DNA of 64,000 nt from UBA6623 sp965226435. GTDB taxonomy: Bacteria > Acidobacteriota > Terriglobia > Bryobacterales > UBA6623. This document shows, piece by piece, positions 45,835 through 53,596 of this stretch. The stretch covers positions 558,001-622,000 of the forward strand of contig CBDDCY010000013.1 of NCBI GenBank assembly GCA_965226435.1. The letters run 5' to 3'. The number at the start of each line of letters is the position of its first letter. The stretch's first letter is position 1. Under the pieces are notes generated by a model that searched no databases, was not told the origin of the DNA, and saw only the letters and a program-made list of their open reading frames with translations. The position numbers were made by a program, and so were the translations under genes.

Positions 45835-45890
45835 CGAAGCAACACAGCCCGAGCGCAAGCGACGAGAGGTGAGGGGGAACAAAGCCGGCG

Positions 45891-46409
45891 TCAGCCACCC
45901 TTCCGCCGCAAGACCGCTCCGAATGACCCCAAGATCACGAGCAGCTTCACCATGTCCAACCCCGTGTAGGCATGATGCAATCGCCAGAAGGCAACCGATT
46001 CGGGCGGCGCCGGATCGCGCGGCAAGAAATCGATAATGCGGCCCAGTCGAATCGTCTCCGGCACGATGAAGATTTGCAATACCAAGCAAGCAACTAACAG
46101 CACGACCGCCGCCGCCGGAAGAAAGCGCCCGCCCAGCTTCCACGCCGGCCATAGAAAAGCCGCCGCGAGCACGATCTGCACCATCCCCCAACCGTCGAAA
46201 AACAAGCGGTTGACTTCCGATGCCTGGTGGCGCATCACGAGCCGTAGACTGTCGGCCGCGAGAGCCGATGAGGTCTCGCTAAACGCCTCGGGCGGCGCCC
46301 CCAAGATCGCCTCGACAACCTGGAAGTTCTTCATCGCGACCATCCACATAAAGAGCGTGCCGCCCGCCCAAGCGCCAAGCACGAAGGCCGCCAAGACTTT
46401 CTTGTTCAT
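45891..46409 (-). CDS. four-helix membrane protein, DUF4149-like
   Basis: The 172-residue protein has four membrane helices: F-V-L-G-A-W-A-G-G-T-L-F-M-W at the start, two in the middle (I-V-L-A-A-A-F-L-W-P-A-W, A-A-A-V-V-L-L-V-A-C-L-V-L-Q) and one at the end after F-W-R-L-H-H-A-Y-T-G-L-D. The pattern resembles small DUF4149-type membrane proteins of unknown function. It is transcribed convergently with the M16 gene and is separated from it by an R4 fragment (45842-45865). Confidence 0.7.
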   Translation of the reverse strand: MNKKVLAAFVLGAWAGGTLFMWMVAMKNFQVVEAILGAPPEAFSETSSALAADSLRLVMRHQASEVNRLFFDGWGMVQIVLAAAFLWPAWKLGGRFLPAAAVVLLVACLVLQIFIVPETIRLGRIIDFLPRDPAPPESVAFWRLHHAYTGLDMVKLLVILGSFGAVLRRKGG

Positions 46410-46601
46410 GCTGGTGATGATCGGATGCGAAGCAGCGTTCCGTCAAGTGGCCGGGGCAACCTCGGTCCTCGGGCAATGACCAACGGTTGCGACGGCGACG
46501 TTACCGGGTGCAATACAATACCTGTTCCGAAGAATACGCGCAACGAGGATCTGATCCGGCATTAGCAACGCCGCTGCCCGCTTGCCGGTGAAGTCAATAC
46601 C

Positions 46602-48080
46602 ATGCCGTCCCCCGCCGACCCGTTAGGTCACGACCTCGAGCTCCCGAAAATGAACCTCCCCGGCCTGCTCGGCCACTTCGGTCCCGGGATGATCCTGATG
46701 ATGACCGGCATCGGCACCAGCCACCTGATCACCGCGCCCACCGCCGGAGGCCGGTTCGAATACGCGCTGCTGTGGTGCATCCCGATTGCCTATATCTCGA
46801 AATACTACGGCTTCGAAACGGCCTTCCGCTTTACGCACGCCACCGGCAAGAGCCTGATCGAAGCCTACGCCGCGGCATGGGGCAAGTGGCCGCTTTGGTA
46901 TGTGTTGATCACGACCATCATCCAAAGCGCGATCGGCCAAGCCGGCCGCTTAATCGCTGCCTCGGCCGTGCTCTACTACTTCTTCGCCGCGACGTTCGGG
47001 ATTGAACTCCCGATGGCCGTCTACGGCCTCATACTGGGGACGATCGCCGTCAGCGTCATCCTCGGCGGCAGCTACCGCGCTCTCGAATCCATCACGAAGG
47101 TCCTGGCCGGCATTCTCTTCGTTTCGACCATGGTGGTCTACTTCGTCAAACCGGCCCCGCTCGAGAGCTTCGGGCACTTCTTCACGGCAAGCGCCCCGGA
47201 AGGCTCGTGGCTCATCATCGCCGCCTTCCTCGGGTTGCTGCCCACCGGTATCGACGTCTCGCTGCAAGCATCGGAGTGGGGCAAGGCCAAGCGGGTCGGC
47301 ATGGGCCGCGTCCGCGCCGACCTTGAAGCCGCCGGTTATGCCGGAACCTTCGACCCTTGCAACCCTCGTCTGGAAGACCTCGCCGTTCGGACGCATGAGC
47401 TGCCCGAGAACGTGCGCGAGTATTGCGCCCGCTGGTACAAGATCGGGCTGTGGGACTTCCGCCTCGGGCACGTTGTGTCGTTCGTGTTGGCCTGCGTGTT
47501 CTTGCTGCTGGCGGCGGTGTGGCTCTACCCCAGTCCGGTCCAAGGCCGCGCCGTGATGGGAGAGATTGCGGGCATCTTCACCGAAAGCGTCGGCCCTTGG
47601 ATGATGATGGTTTTCCTCGCTGGGGCCTTCGCGGCGACGTTCTCGACAGCCCTCAACTACTTCGACGGCTGGCCGCGAATCGTCGGGGCCTGCTGCCGCA
47701 ATCTGTTCCGTCCCACGGCCGAGCTGGAAGGGACCGCCCCAGCCGAACTCGGCGACGAGCATCGCAAGAAATGGTACTCCGAGTACAATATCTACCGCGC
47801 GGCGATGATCTTTTCACTGGTCTCCGCCGTCGGGATCATCGCCGGCGTGCCCCGCCCGGTCTTTCTGGTGCTGATCGCCTCGGCGCTGGCGTTCTTCATC
47901 GCCCCGGCGATCTTCTTCTTGAACCTCTACTACTGCCTCACGGTGATTCCCAAACAGGACCGCCTGTTCTACCCTTCCCGGTTCGCCGTCTGGTTCAGCT
48001 GGGGCAGCTTGATCGTTTTCTCCGGACTAACGGTGGTCTTGATCTTGGCGAGGCTTTTTGACGTGAAGCTGTTCGGTTGA
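46602..48080 (+). CDS. Nramp-related transporter lacking canonical metal-site motifs
   Basis: The 492-residue protein has about eleven membrane helices and an Nramp-like layout beginning H-F-G-P-G-M-I-L-M-M. The helix-1 motif that is D-P-G-N in metal transporters reads G-I-G-T-S-H-L here. The helix-6 motif that is M-P-H reads L-L-P-T-G-I-D-V-S-L. A ~60-residue soluble loop with two cysteines follows helix 6 (F-D-P-C-N-P-R-L-E, R-E-Y-C-A-R-W). The protein therefore belongs to an atypical branch whose substrate may not be Mn or Fe. No regulator or metal gene lies next to it. The ATG at 46602 gives a normal N-terminus. Confidence 0.82.
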   Translation: MPSPADPLGHDLELPKMNLPGLLGHFGPGMILMMTGIGTSHLITAPTAGGRFEYALLWCIPIAYISKYYGFETAFRFTHATGKSLIEAYAAAWGKWPLWYVLITTIIQSAIGQAGRLIAASAVLYYFFAATFGIELPMAVYGLILGTIAVSVILGGSYRALESITKVLAGILFVSTMVVYFVKPAPLESFGHFFTASAPEGSWLIIAAFLGLLPTGIDVSLQASEWGKAKRVGMGRVRADLEAAGYAGTFDPCNPRLEDLAVRTHELPENVREYCARWYKIGLWDFRLGHVVSFVLACVFLLLAAVWLYPSPVQGRAVMGEIAGIFTESVGPWMMMVFLAGAFAATFSTALNYFDGWPRIVGACCRNLFRPTAELEGTAPAELGDEHRKKWYSEYNIYRAAMIFSLVSAVGIIAGVPRPVFLVLIASALAFFIAPAIFFLNLYYCLTVIPKQDRLFYPSRFAVWFSWGSLIVFSGLTVVLILARLFDVKLFG

Positions 48081-48173
48081 CTGTGATACGCCGCGGGGCA
48101 GCTCTCCAGGCCCGCCCATCCGCGGACCCGCCGCCATTTGCCCGAAACTGTTACAAGTAGGTAGGAGTCGATC
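48081..48173. repeat. short spacer with one R6 palindrome
   Basis: One R6 copy (ggggcagctctccaggcccg) lies at 48095-48120. The ribosome-binding site of the next gene (gtaggtaggag) is at its right end. Confidence 0.6.
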
Positions 48174-48599
48174 ATGGCAACGATTGAGATCGAAGTGAAT
48201 CAAAACGGCCCGGCTACTTCGGAAGCCTCGGTACGCGGACACCGTGTGGTTGTCGACCGTCCCACGGTCAAGGGCGGCGACGACAAAGGCCCGCTGGGGG
48301 GCGAGTTGATCTTGGCGGGGCTCGGTGGTTGTTTCATGAGCAATCTGCTCGCCGCGATCCGAGCGCGGGACGCCGATGTGACCAATGCAAAGACCAAGGT
48401 CACGGCCACGATCGCGGACAACCCGGCCCGCTTCTCGGCGGTCGAATTGAGCGTTTCCGCGGATTGCGAGGATCCCGCATTGCTCGAAAAACTGGTCACG
48501 ATCGCCGAGCGCGGTTGCATCGCGGCCAACACATTGCGAGGCGGCCTCGATCTGACGGTAAAGATCGAACAACCCGAAACAGCCGGAGCCGCCGGCTAG
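48174..48599 (+). CDS. OsmC-family peroxiredoxin-like protein
   Basis: The 141-residue protein has the OsmC/Ohr fold with its two reactive cysteines in G-L-G-G-C-F-M-S-N-L-L and A-E-R-G-C-I-A-A-N. Such proteins detoxify organic or lipid hydroperoxides in the cytoplasm with thiol reductants. The YhfA-like branch fits better than Ohr, judging by G-P-L-G-G-E-L-I-L-A-G. A GTAGGAG ribosome site precedes the ATG. The gene is followed directly by an R3 repeat. Confidence 0.9.
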   Translation: MATIEIEVNQNGPATSEASVRGHRVVVDRPTVKGGDDKGPLGGELILAGLGGCFMSNLLAAIRARDADVTNAKTKVTATIADNPARFSAVELSVSADCEDPALLEKLVTIAERGCIAANTLRGGLDLTVKIEQPETAGAAG

Positions 48600-48600
48600 G

Positions 48601-48795
48601 CCTGCTTTTCTCGTCGCGTGGCGAGGCAAAGCGCATGAGAGACCCGTCAGTACGAGGCGCGCGCCGCTTGGCGACCCATCTCTTAAGCAAAGAAGTGTAC
48701 TTGAACAGTACGGTGAGCACGGCGGGCAAGCGCAACGACGTAATGGCGGGTCTATCGTGTGCTTTGCCCGTCAGGCGATGAGAAAGGCAGGCCCG
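48601..48795. repeat. R3 repeat, full-length copy
   Basis: This is the most complete R3: ttttctcgtcgcgtggcgag, tcagtacgaggcgcgcgccg, cttaagcaaagaagtgtact, acagtacggtgagcacggcg, caagcgcaacgacgtaatgg and tgctttgcccgtcaggcgat. Other copies are at 21686 and 28848, with a deleted form at 18337. Its right end overlaps the start of rlmB. Confidence 0.8.
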
Positions 48796-49569
48796 CAGCC
48801 CGTGGCGAAAACCCAAGTCGTTTGCGGCATCCATGCCGTCTCGGAAGCTCTGCGCGCGGGCCGCGCGCTCGAGCGCGTCGTCGTGGCTCGAGGCGGCAAG
48901 AACCCCCGAGTGCAACAGCTCGTCGACGAATGTCGCCAGGCGCGCGTGCCGGTACGGTTTGAACCCCGCGGGAACCTCGATCGATTGGCCCGCGGCGAGA
49001 ATCATCAAGGTGTCATCGCCGCGGCGGCGGCCATGGCCTACCGCGGACTCAAGGACGTCTTGGCCGAGCTACGAGCCCCGGGCCTATTCGTCGTGCTCGA
49101 CGGCGTGGAAGATCCACACAATCTTGGCGCTGTCATTCGTTCCGCCAACGCCGCCGGCGCGGACGCGTTGATCGTCCCCGAGCGCCGCTCGGCCCCACTC
49201 ACGGAAACCGTCGCCAAGGCGGCGGCGGGAGCCCTCGAATACCTCCCGATCATCCGGGTCAAGAACGTCAATCGCTCTCTCGCCGCCCTCAAACAAGCCG
49301 GTTTCTGGATCTACGGTCTCGATGAACGCGGCACCCAGGACTACGACCAAGCCGACCTGGCGAGTTCCACGGCTCTGGTGCTGGGCGGTGAAGGCAAGGG
49401 CCTTCACCGCCTCACCGCCGAGCGTTGCGACGCCCTGTTGCGCATTCCCATGGCCGGGCGTATCGCTTCGCTGAACGTCTCGGTCGCCGCCGGCGTTGCG
49501 TTGTTCGAGGTAGCCAAGCAACGCCGCAAGGCTTCGGAGAAGAGCGGGGCAGCCGATAATCGTCGATGA
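48778..49569 (+). CDS. rlmB: 23S rRNA 2'-O-methyltransferase, RlmB/TrmH (SpoU) family
   Basis: The 263-residue enzyme methylates a ribose in 23S rRNA. Residues ~8-85 form the L30e-like RNA-binding domain (V-V-C-G-I-H-A-V-S-E-A-L). The catalytic knot has N-L-G-A-V-I-R-S-A-N-A-A-G, L-V-L-G-G-E-G-K-G-L and I-P-M-A-G-R-I-A-S-L-N-V-S-V-A. The start is uncertain: ATG 48778 lies inside the R3 repeat, and GTG 48802 (V-A-K-T-Q-V-V-C-G) lies just after it. An upstream ATG at 48757 is wholly within the repeat. Neither candidate has a strong ribosome site. Confidence 0.88.
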   Translation: MRKAGPQPVAKTQVVCGIHAVSEALRAGRALERVVVARGGKNPRVQQLVDECRQARVPVRFEPRGNLDRLARGENHQGVIAAAAAMAYRGLKDVLAELRAPGLFVVLDGVEDPHNLGAVIRSANAAGADALIVPERRSAPLTETVAKAAAGALEYLPIIRVKNVNRSLAALKQAGFWIYGLDERGTQDYDQADLASSTALVLGGEGKGLHRLTAERCDALLRIPMAGRIASLNVSVAAGVALFEVAKQRRKASEKSGAADNRR

Positions 49570-49810
49570 AGGGCGGCCTGGAGACCTGCCCCACCGCGGT
49601 ACCGCGATGGACGGCCGTCGGCGATGCTCCATCGGCAACCTGGACCGGCTGCTCTCCGTCTTTAAGAGTAGGTATCGATAAACGCACCGGCGGCGGTGCG
49701 CATGAACCTGCCCCCCGCCTGCGTGTTACGCGGTAGAATTTGACTGGGTGGCGTGCGCCGCGACGCGGGTCAACCCACATCGAACTCGCGCCAACAAAAG
49801 GAGCAACACC
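49570..49810. repeat. spacer with one R6 copy before the thiolase gene
   Basis: An R6 palindrome (cggcctggagacctgcccca) lies at 49565-49590 at the end of rlmB. The rest is spacer with the ribosome-binding site aaaggag at 49798. I see no other gene. Confidence 0.55.
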
Positions 49811-50989
49811 ATGCAAGACGCCGTCATTGTCAACGCCCTTCGCACGCCGGTCGGAAAAGCTCCTCGCGGTACGCTGCGCACCACCCGCTCCGACGACATG
49901 GCCGCCACCGTGGTCAAGGAGTTGCTCGGTCGGGCCCCCGAGCTTGACGCCAACGAAATCGACGATCTCATCCTCGGCTGCGCGGTGCCGGAAGCCGAGC
50001 AGGGCGCGAATATGGCTCGCATCGTCGCCATGCGGTCGGGTTTGCCGGTGACGGTAGCCGGGATGACGATCAACCGCTTTTGCAGCTCGGGCTTACAGGC
50101 CATCGCGCTGGCATCGGAGAGAATCCGTAGCGGCGGCGCGGATGTGATGCTCGCCGGCGGCGCGGAGTCGATGAGTCTGATGCAGCGCGGCGGTTCGAAA
50201 ACCGCCCCGAATCCCTCCTTGGTCGACACGATGCCCGAGATCTATATCACCATGGGACTCACGGCCGAGAACGTGGTCAAGAAATACGGCATTTCTCGAG
50301 ACGAGCAAGACGCGTTTTCCTACCGCAGCCACCAAAACGCCTTGGCCGCTCAAACCGGGGGGAAGTTTGACGACGAACTCGTCCCGCTCGACCTCGAATT
50401 TGTTTGGGCCGACAACGGACGTCCCAAGAGCCGCAAGATGCGCTTCGACAAGGACGAAGGTGTGCGCGCCGATACCAGCCCCGACAAGCTGGCCGGCCTG
50501 CGGCCCGTCTTTCACGCGCGTGGCACGGTAACCGCGGGTAATTCTTCGCAGACTAGTGATGGAGCCGCCATGGCGCTGGTGATGTCCGAATCGAAGGCTA
50601 AGGAAATGGGCCTCAAGCCCATGGCGCGGTTCGTGAGTTTCGCGACCGGCGGCGTTGCGCCCGAGATCATGGGCATCGGTCCGGTGGTAGCCATCCCCAA
50701 GGCGTTGAAGATGGCCGGGCTGAGCCTCGACGACATCGGTGTGATCGAACTCAACGAAGCCTTCGCCGGACAAGCCCTCGCCGTGATCAAGGAAGTCGGG
50801 CTGAACGTCGATATCACTAACGTGAACGGCGGCGCCGTCGCCCTGGGACACCCGCTGGGCGCGACCGGAGCCAAGCTGACCGCGACCATTCTACGCGAAA
50901 TGGAAAGACGCCAAGTACGCTACGGGATGGTGACGATGTGCGTTGGCGGCGGTCAAGGAGCAGCGGGGATCTTCGAAAGGATCCAATAG
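49811..50989 (+). CDS. fadA: acetyl-CoA acyltransferase (3-ketoacyl-CoA thiolase)
   Basis: The 392-residue enzyme performs the last step of fatty-acid beta-oxidation, splitting 3-ketoacyl-CoA with CoA. The acylated cysteine is Cys91 in N-R-F-C-S-S-G-L-Q-A. The other catalytic residues are in G-G-A-V-A-L-G-H-P-L-G and M-C-V-G-G-G-Q-G-A-A. AAAGGAG precedes the ATG, which is preferred over the longer frame from 49748. The acyl-CoA dehydrogenase follows after 2 bases, so the pair is an operon for the first and last steps of the cycle. The hydratase/dehydrogenase subunit is not in the window. Confidence 0.94.
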   Translation: MQDAVIVNALRTPVGKAPRGTLRTTRSDDMAATVVKELLGRAPELDANEIDDLILGCAVPEAEQGANMARIVAMRSGLPVTVAGMTINRFCSSGLQAIALASERIRSGGADVMLAGGAESMSLMQRGGSKTAPNPSLVDTMPEIYITMGLTAENVVKKYGISRDEQDAFSYRSHQNALAAQTGGKFDDELVPLDLEFVWADNGRPKSRKMRFDKDEGVRADTSPDKLAGLRPVFHARGTVTAGNSSQTSDGAAMALVMSESKAKEMGLKPMARFVSFATGGVAPEIMGIGPVVAIPKALKMAGLSLDDIGVIELNEAFAGQALAVIKEVGLNVDITNVNGGAVALGHPLGATGAKLTATILREMERRQVRYGMVTMCVGGGQGAAGIFERIQ

Positions 50990-50991
50990 CC

Positions 50992-52791
50992 ATGTCCACC
51001 ACGATTTCTCCCGCTGAAACCCGCGTCGCGGTGCAGCCCGGCGGCGGCTTCCTGCTCGAGGACGTCGCGGCCGCCGAAGTGTTCACGCCCGAGGATTTCT
51101 CCGAAGAGCATCGCCAAATCCAGGCTACGGCCTCTCGCTTTCTCGACGAGGAAGTGCTGCCCCAAGTCGACGCACTCGAAAAACAGGAAGACGGTCTGTC
51201 GCGCCGCCTGATCGAGAAGGCCGCCGAGCTGGGCCTGTGCTCGATTCTGGTGCCGGAAAAGTACGACGGCCTCGAACTCGGCTTGACCTCGCAGCTGATC
51301 GTTGCCGAGCAGATGGGCCGCTATGCTTCGTTTTCGACCACCTACGGAGCCCAAGCCGGCATCGGCCTATTGCCGCTGGTGTTCTTCGGCAACGAGGAAC
51401 AAAAGCAACGCTATCTTCCCAAGCTGATCACCGGCGAATGGATGGCCGCCTATTGCTTGAGCGAGCCGCAGGCGGGCAGCGACGCGTTGGCCGCGCGCAC
51501 CCGAGCCGAGCTTTCCGCCGACGGGAAACACTACATCCTCAACGGCGAGAAGATGTGGATCTCCAACGGCGGCTGGGCGGATCTCTATACGATCTTCGCG
51601 AAAGTCGACGGGGAGAAATTCTCGACCTTCTTGGTCGAGCGCCAAATGGAAGGCGTCAAGCCGGGCGCCGAAGAGCACAAGATGGGCATTCGCGGCAGTT
51701 CGACGACGCCGGTGGTGCTTGAGAATGTCCACGTACCGGTCGAAAACGTGCTTGGGGAGATCGGCCGCGGCCACGTTATCGCGTTCAATATTTTGAACCT
51801 GGGCCGGATGAAGCTTGCCGTCTCTTGCGCCGGCGGCTCGAAAGACGTTCTGGCGGAAACGATTCGCTACGCCAAACAGCGAAAAGCGTTCGGTCAGGCG
51901 ATCGCGGAATTCGGCCTGATGCAGCACAAGATGGCCGAGATGGCGGTTCGCATTTTCGCGGCTGAGTCGATGGTTTACCGCATTTCCGGAATGGTCGACG
52001 AACAGTTGGCTGATCATTCCTGGGATGACGAGGATGCCGCGAAGACCGTTCTTAAAACGATCAAGGAGCGCGCCGTCGAGTGTGCCATGGCGAAGGTTTA
52101 CGGCTCGGAGGTGCTCGATTACGTGGTCGACGAGGGCGTGCAAGTCCACGGCGGCTACGGTTTCCACCAAGATTATATGGTCGAGCGATCGTACCGTGAT
52201 GCGCGGGTCAATCGAATCTTCGAGGGAACCAACGAAATCAATCGCCTGCTCGTCACCGGCATGATGCTCAAACGGGCGGCCAAGGGACGGCTCGACTTGC
52301 TTTCGGCCGTCAAGCAAGTGCAAGCCGACATCGAGGCCGGGAACCTAACGGCCGACCTCGGCGAAGGACCGTTGGCCGAACAGCGCCAACTCATCGCCCA
52401 GGCGAAAAAGGTCACGCTGCTGACGCTGGGCGTGGCGTATCAGCGGTTTGGGGGGGGGGAGCTCGAGGAAGAGCAAGAGGTGATGGCGGCGATCAGCGAC
52501 ATGCTGATCGACACCTATGCCGCGGAGTCGGCGCTGCTGAGGGCCGAAAAGCTTGTCGCCCGAGGACGCGGCGAGCAGGCGGCCGACATGGTTCGCGTGC
52601 TGGCGGGTGAAACGATCTCGAACATTCGCACTTACGCCGTCACGGTGCTGGCGGCATCCGCCGAAGGTTCCGCGCTGGATATGCAGATGAAGATCCTGCA
52701 CCTGCTGACGCGCTTCACGCCGGCGAACAAGATCGCGCTGCGGCGCGGAATCGCCGAGCGGTTGATCGAAGCCGAGAAGCTTGTGGTCTGA
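50992..52791 (+). CDS. acyl-CoA dehydrogenase, very-long-chain type
   Basis: The 599-residue flavoenzyme introduces the 2,3 double bond in acyl-CoA. It has the FAD-binding blocks Y-C-L-S-E-P-Q-A-G-S-D and M-W-I-S-N-G-G, plus the catalytic Glu411 in F-E-G-T-N-E-I-N-R. A C-terminal extension of about 170 residues (R-G-R-G-E-Q-A-A-D-M) matches the VLCAD/ACAD9 build rather than short-chain enzymes of ~380 residues. It starts 2 bases after fadA with GAAAGG as ribosome site. A run of ten G residues (52450-52459) codes for Gly-Gly-Gly and keeps the frame as sequenced. Confidence 0.93.
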   Translation: MSTTISPAETRVAVQPGGGFLLEDVAAAEVFTPEDFSEEHRQIQATASRFLDEEVLPQVDALEKQEDGLSRRLIEKAAELGLCSILVPEKYDGLELGLTSQLIVAEQMGRYASFSTTYGAQAGIGLLPLVFFGNEEQKQRYLPKLITGEWMAAYCLSEPQAGSDALAARTRAELSADGKHYILNGEKMWISNGGWADLYTIFAKVDGEKFSTFLVERQMEGVKPGAEEHKMGIRGSSTTPVVLENVHVPVENVLGEIGRGHVIAFNILNLGRMKLAVSCAGGSKDVLAETIRYAKQRKAFGQAIAEFGLMQHKMAEMAVRIFAAESMVYRISGMVDEQLADHSWDDEDAAKTVLKTIKERAVECAMAKVYGSEVLDYVVDEGVQVHGGYGFHQDYMVERSYRDARVNRIFEGTNEINRLLVTGMMLKRAAKGRLDLLSAVKQVQADIEAGNLTADLGEGPLAEQRQLIAQAKKVTLLTLGVAYQRFGGGELEEEQEVMAAISDMLIDTYAAESALLRAEKLVARGRGEQAADMVRVLAGETISNIRTYAVTVLAASAEGSALDMQMKILHLLTRFTPANKIALRRGIAERLIEAEKLVV

Positions 52792-53129
52792 GGTTATGAA
52801 ACCTCGGTTTCATGCACGGTATGCCCTTGCCCTAAACTCAGTCACGTAAGGCTCAAAATCTATTTTGGCTCCTAAGTAATTGAAACTACACGCTGCTCGT
52901 CGTCGCTGATCCCGCTCGAACCGGGCAAATCCGGTTAGGTCGTGGACAATGATTGTAGCGGCCGTATCGCCATGCCCTTGAGTGACACCGTGGCGCGGCG
53001 CGTGCTCCTCGGTCGCGGCTCTCTTCTTCCCTAGAATCGTATTTTTTCTGGGATTAACGGCATCGATCATGCCAAAGTGGGTTGATTTCCGCCGAGAAGA
53101 GTAGTTGAGGCCGTGGTAGGATTGGGGGC
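52792..53129. other. intergenic stretch without a recognisable gene
   Basis: This region is less GC-rich than its neighbours. It contains a short palindrome near 52794 (gttatgaaacctcggtttcat) and a possible stem cgaaccgggcaaatccggtt near 52917. An 86-codon reverse frame (52810-53070) is not convincing. The promoter of the next gene presumably lies in its right end. Confidence 0.45.
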
Positions 53130-53564
53130 ATGTCCAGCGAGCACATCGCGGTTACCGGCCTCGCTCTGACCGCCGTCGGACTTGTCGTCAGTCTGTTGCT
53201 GCTGGTGTTTCGATCGGCGCGTCAATTGGGAGCTTTGGAAAATCAAGTCTCGACCAATACGGCGGAAGTGAAAAAGATGGCGACCAAGCACGACCTGGAC
53301 AATCAGACCGCCGCATTGAGGGAGGAGTTTTCCGGGCAAACCAAGATACTGGACGCGAAGTTCACCGGTCAGACCGAGACAATGCGAGCTGAGTTCGCCA
53401 GCCAGACCGCAGTGATCAAAGCGGAAATCGCCGGTCTGGAAAAGCGCAATGGAGATCGCTTTGATCGCCTCGATAGTGAACTCGTCAATATGCGAGGCAT
53501 CAAGGATGAGATCAAAGATTTGAAAACGACCTTACAGGTGCGATCGGAAAAGGGACTCGGCTGA
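53130..53564 (+). CDS. membrane-anchored coiled-coil protein
   Basis: The 144-residue protein has one N-terminal membrane helix (V-T-G-L-A-L-T-A-V-G-L-V-V-S-L-L-L-L-V-F). A long coiled coil follows, built on repeats of about 11-14 residues such as F-S-G-Q-T-K-I-L-D-A-K and F-T-G-Q-T-E-T-M-R-A-E and F-A-S-Q-T-A-V-I-K-A-E. The repeat resembles apolipoprotein- or tail-fibre-like helical repeats, but I do not recognise a named family. It lies between unrelated genes. A structural or scaffolding role is likely but unproven. Confidence 0.65.
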   Translation: MSSEHIAVTGLALTAVGLVVSLLLLVFRSARQLGALENQVSTNTAEVKKMATKHDLDNQTAALREEFSGQTKILDAKFTGQTETMRAEFASQTAVIKAEIAGLEKRNGDRFDRLDSELVNMRGIKDEIKDLKTTLQVRSEKGLG

Positions 53565-53596
53565 AACCCGCAACGACGACACACCGCGAAGAGAAA

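Noticed and set aside
52810..53070. 86-codon minus-strand frame after the acyl-CoA dehydrogenase gene
   Set aside because: There is no recognisable motif or ribosome site, and codon use is poor. It could be a remnant, but support is too weak.
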